Source of the DNA: Plumapathes pennacea
Taxonomy: Eukaryota; Cnidaria; Anthozoa; Antipatharia; Myriopathidae
NCBI GenBank assembly: GCA_964036295.1
Contig: OZ038462.1
Span: forward strand, 4,673,767 to 4,737,766
Direction of reading: 5' to 3'
DNA: 64,000 bases
Of the stretch, positions 62,311 through 64,000 are shown in pieces; positions within the stretch are counted from its first letter, which is position 1, and each line of letters starts with the position of its first letter. The position numbers and the translations under genes are program-made. The notes beneath the pieces are model-generated. The model saw nothing but the letters and a program-made list of their open reading frames with translations, searched no databases and was not told the DNA's origin.

Positions 62311-64000
62311 CTACAAGTGAAGAAAGGAGCAGAGAGTCCGTTATTAGCATACACACACACACACACACACAAAGCCACCACCACCAACAGCAGCAACAAC
62401 GATAAAACGAACAATGCATCTTGAAGAAGGTCATTTCACGAGTTGCCTGAGATACTGAGAAGATACTCGTTATAAAAATCATTTTTACTCACATCTTGGT
62501 GCAAATCAAACTTATTTTCAGAAATGAGTAGCTTTAACTAGTAACTGTTTCAGCGATGATACATCTCTTAATCAATTTATTCGCCCGAAAGGGGTCCGTT
62601 TTCAAACTTAAGGTATAAGACAGGGAAGGGAAGGGGGATTAAGTATTGATATAGTTTCTCCGCTTGTTTCTTAAACGGTTTGTGAAATTTATTGCATTTG
62701 AGTCGAATATGTAGATTACGCCCGGGCGTATGGCAATAAGAAATAAGTAGATACGTTTTGATAAGGAATTGATACCCCCAACTTTCTGACGAAATATTAG
62801 AAATGAACAAGTAGTTAGCTGTACTGTGTTCCGGAAGTGTATGTATCAGACAAAGTTTTCTTTGTAATTGCCTTCTAACTCTGGAAATGAGCTGGAAAGA
62901 TATATAAATATATTTTTAAAAGATTGCACAGTTAGTATGGAAAGAAGAACAGCAATGATTTTCGGGTGAATTGTTATGCGAAGACCGTCTGACAATACTT
63001 TTTTTTTTTTTGTTTTTGCTGCGTTGTAAACTGTAAAATTTTTGAAAACGGGACTAACAAAAACTAAGGCTTAAACATGAGGGAAAACTGAATATATAAT
63101 TACCTACCATTTATTCCTTTTATTTGGACAACAGCAGCTGTATCACTTAATTTAAATCAGACACGTCCGACTCTCAGGCGAAACCATACGACTATCAGCA
63201 CTGAGTTCGTGTTTGCTGTTGAGGAGTATATACGGTGTTTTATTTTATTGTTTTTTATTTTTTATTTTTTTTTAGTGCATTCAAATTTAATTTAAACAGA
63301 GATCTACTGTAAGATCGTTTGACCAGCTATATCCTCAAATCTGAGTGTGTTCAACTGCATCTAAAATCTGCCAGGAACATCTCATTATTATGATGAGTTA
63401 AATTCAGCAGTCTGTGTTTAACTTTGAAAAAATTTCGTGGATTAAAGAATTTAACGAATATAGATATAGATCTTAATTTTGGTGGAAACATGAGTTTCTT
63501 TCATCTTAATATTAACAAGTAATAACATTTGACAAGTTGGAGGCGTCGAAGAAGTTTTGAAGTGACCGCCAACACTGATGTCTGACTGAGGGAAAAGGAA
63601 GAGGATGTAAATGATGAATAAAACGAAATGCAGCAAGGCGGAGAGCTGGTGACCTTTTAAGTATATACGGAAAAAAAAAACAGTTGTAAAATTATCTCCC
63701 TAAAATCCACACCCCATGTGTGATCCTATTAGCCTGAAACAAGTTTCCCCATTATTTATAATTATTTCCGGTGTTGATATACGTCATAGCCCCGATGCAC
63801 GTAACGGGCGGGGGTGGGGGTAAGGGGCTGCGGGGCTGTGCCATTTCAGGGGTCGCAATAGTGACCCTTTTATATACCTTTAGTGAAAATAAAACTTTTC
63901 ATACAGAAAGACTTCCAGGAAAAAATAATACCGGGCAACGAGAGCATTATATTTCTGAGGCTAGTAAAAGAGCCTCCCTGTGTAGCCCTTCATAGAGAGT
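62311..64000. other. 5' flank or first intron of the adhesion GPCR
   Basis: Should contain the missing signal-peptide exon, or that exon lies beyond the window. A hydrophobic frame at 63451-63636 (-) (LHFVLFIIYILFLFPQ) looks like a signal sequence, but its only in-frame initiator is TTG, a stop lies upstream, and no good phase-1 donor was seen. Low-complexity T and G runs (63001-63012, 63240-63275, 63810-63820) are present. No other gene was found. Confidence 0.5.

Noticed and set aside
63451-63636. Signal-peptide-like first exon of the adhesion GPCR
   Set aside because: The frame has no ATG (only TTG), a stop precedes it, and no convincing phase-1 donor was found.

Overview
The window reads as nuclear DNA of an animal, most likely a cnidarian and probably an anthozoan such as a stony coral (inference). 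The genes are split by many short GT-AG introns, the background is AT-rich and crowded with small palindromic transposons, and the receptor types (neuropeptide-like class A receptors in tandem, adhesion-type receptors with unusual ectodomains) are typical of cnidarian gene expansions. No viral or LTR element was recognised.

Layout. 0.1-0.9 kb (+): the last two exons of an EF-hand protein. 3.3-8.4 kb and 11.0-23.3 kb (-): two tandem rhodopsin-family receptor genes with the same four-exon plan and the same intron phases. The first carries a very small opposite-strand gene inside an intron. The second has two phase-compatible terminal exons, and its first intron holds a whole-looking ISL2EU/IS4EU DNA transposon (13877-19226) plus a long minisatellite. 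27.3-31.9 kb (-): a three-exon wax-ester-synthase/DGAT-like acyltransferase with an altered active-site motif. 33.2-47.6 kb (-): an 18-exon adhesion-type receptor of 1455 residues whose ectodomain has a GH19 (chitinase/endolysin-like) domain between two identically spaced cysteine modules, then a VWA domain. It has no recognisable GPS, and 368 residues, encoded by one symmetric exon, sit between TM1 and TM2. 53.5-62.3 kb (-): a second adhesion receptor with a chitin-binding-like module, a PA14 domain, GAIN/GPS and seven membrane segments; its first exon was not found.

The exon joins were read by eye from GT/AG sites and reading phase. For each gene called complete, the exon lengths sum to a whole number of codons, which is a strong internal check. 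The two adhesion receptors share intron phases across the seven-helix region, so they are related. Both carry modules from carbohydrate-binding or chitin/peptidoglycan-acting families in front of a signalling core, which suggests surface recognition of glycans or microbes (inference). Inside the transposon, the nuclease gene and the transposase gene start just inside the two ~541-bp inverted repeats and converge, so the repeats probably serve as promoters as well as transposition ends.
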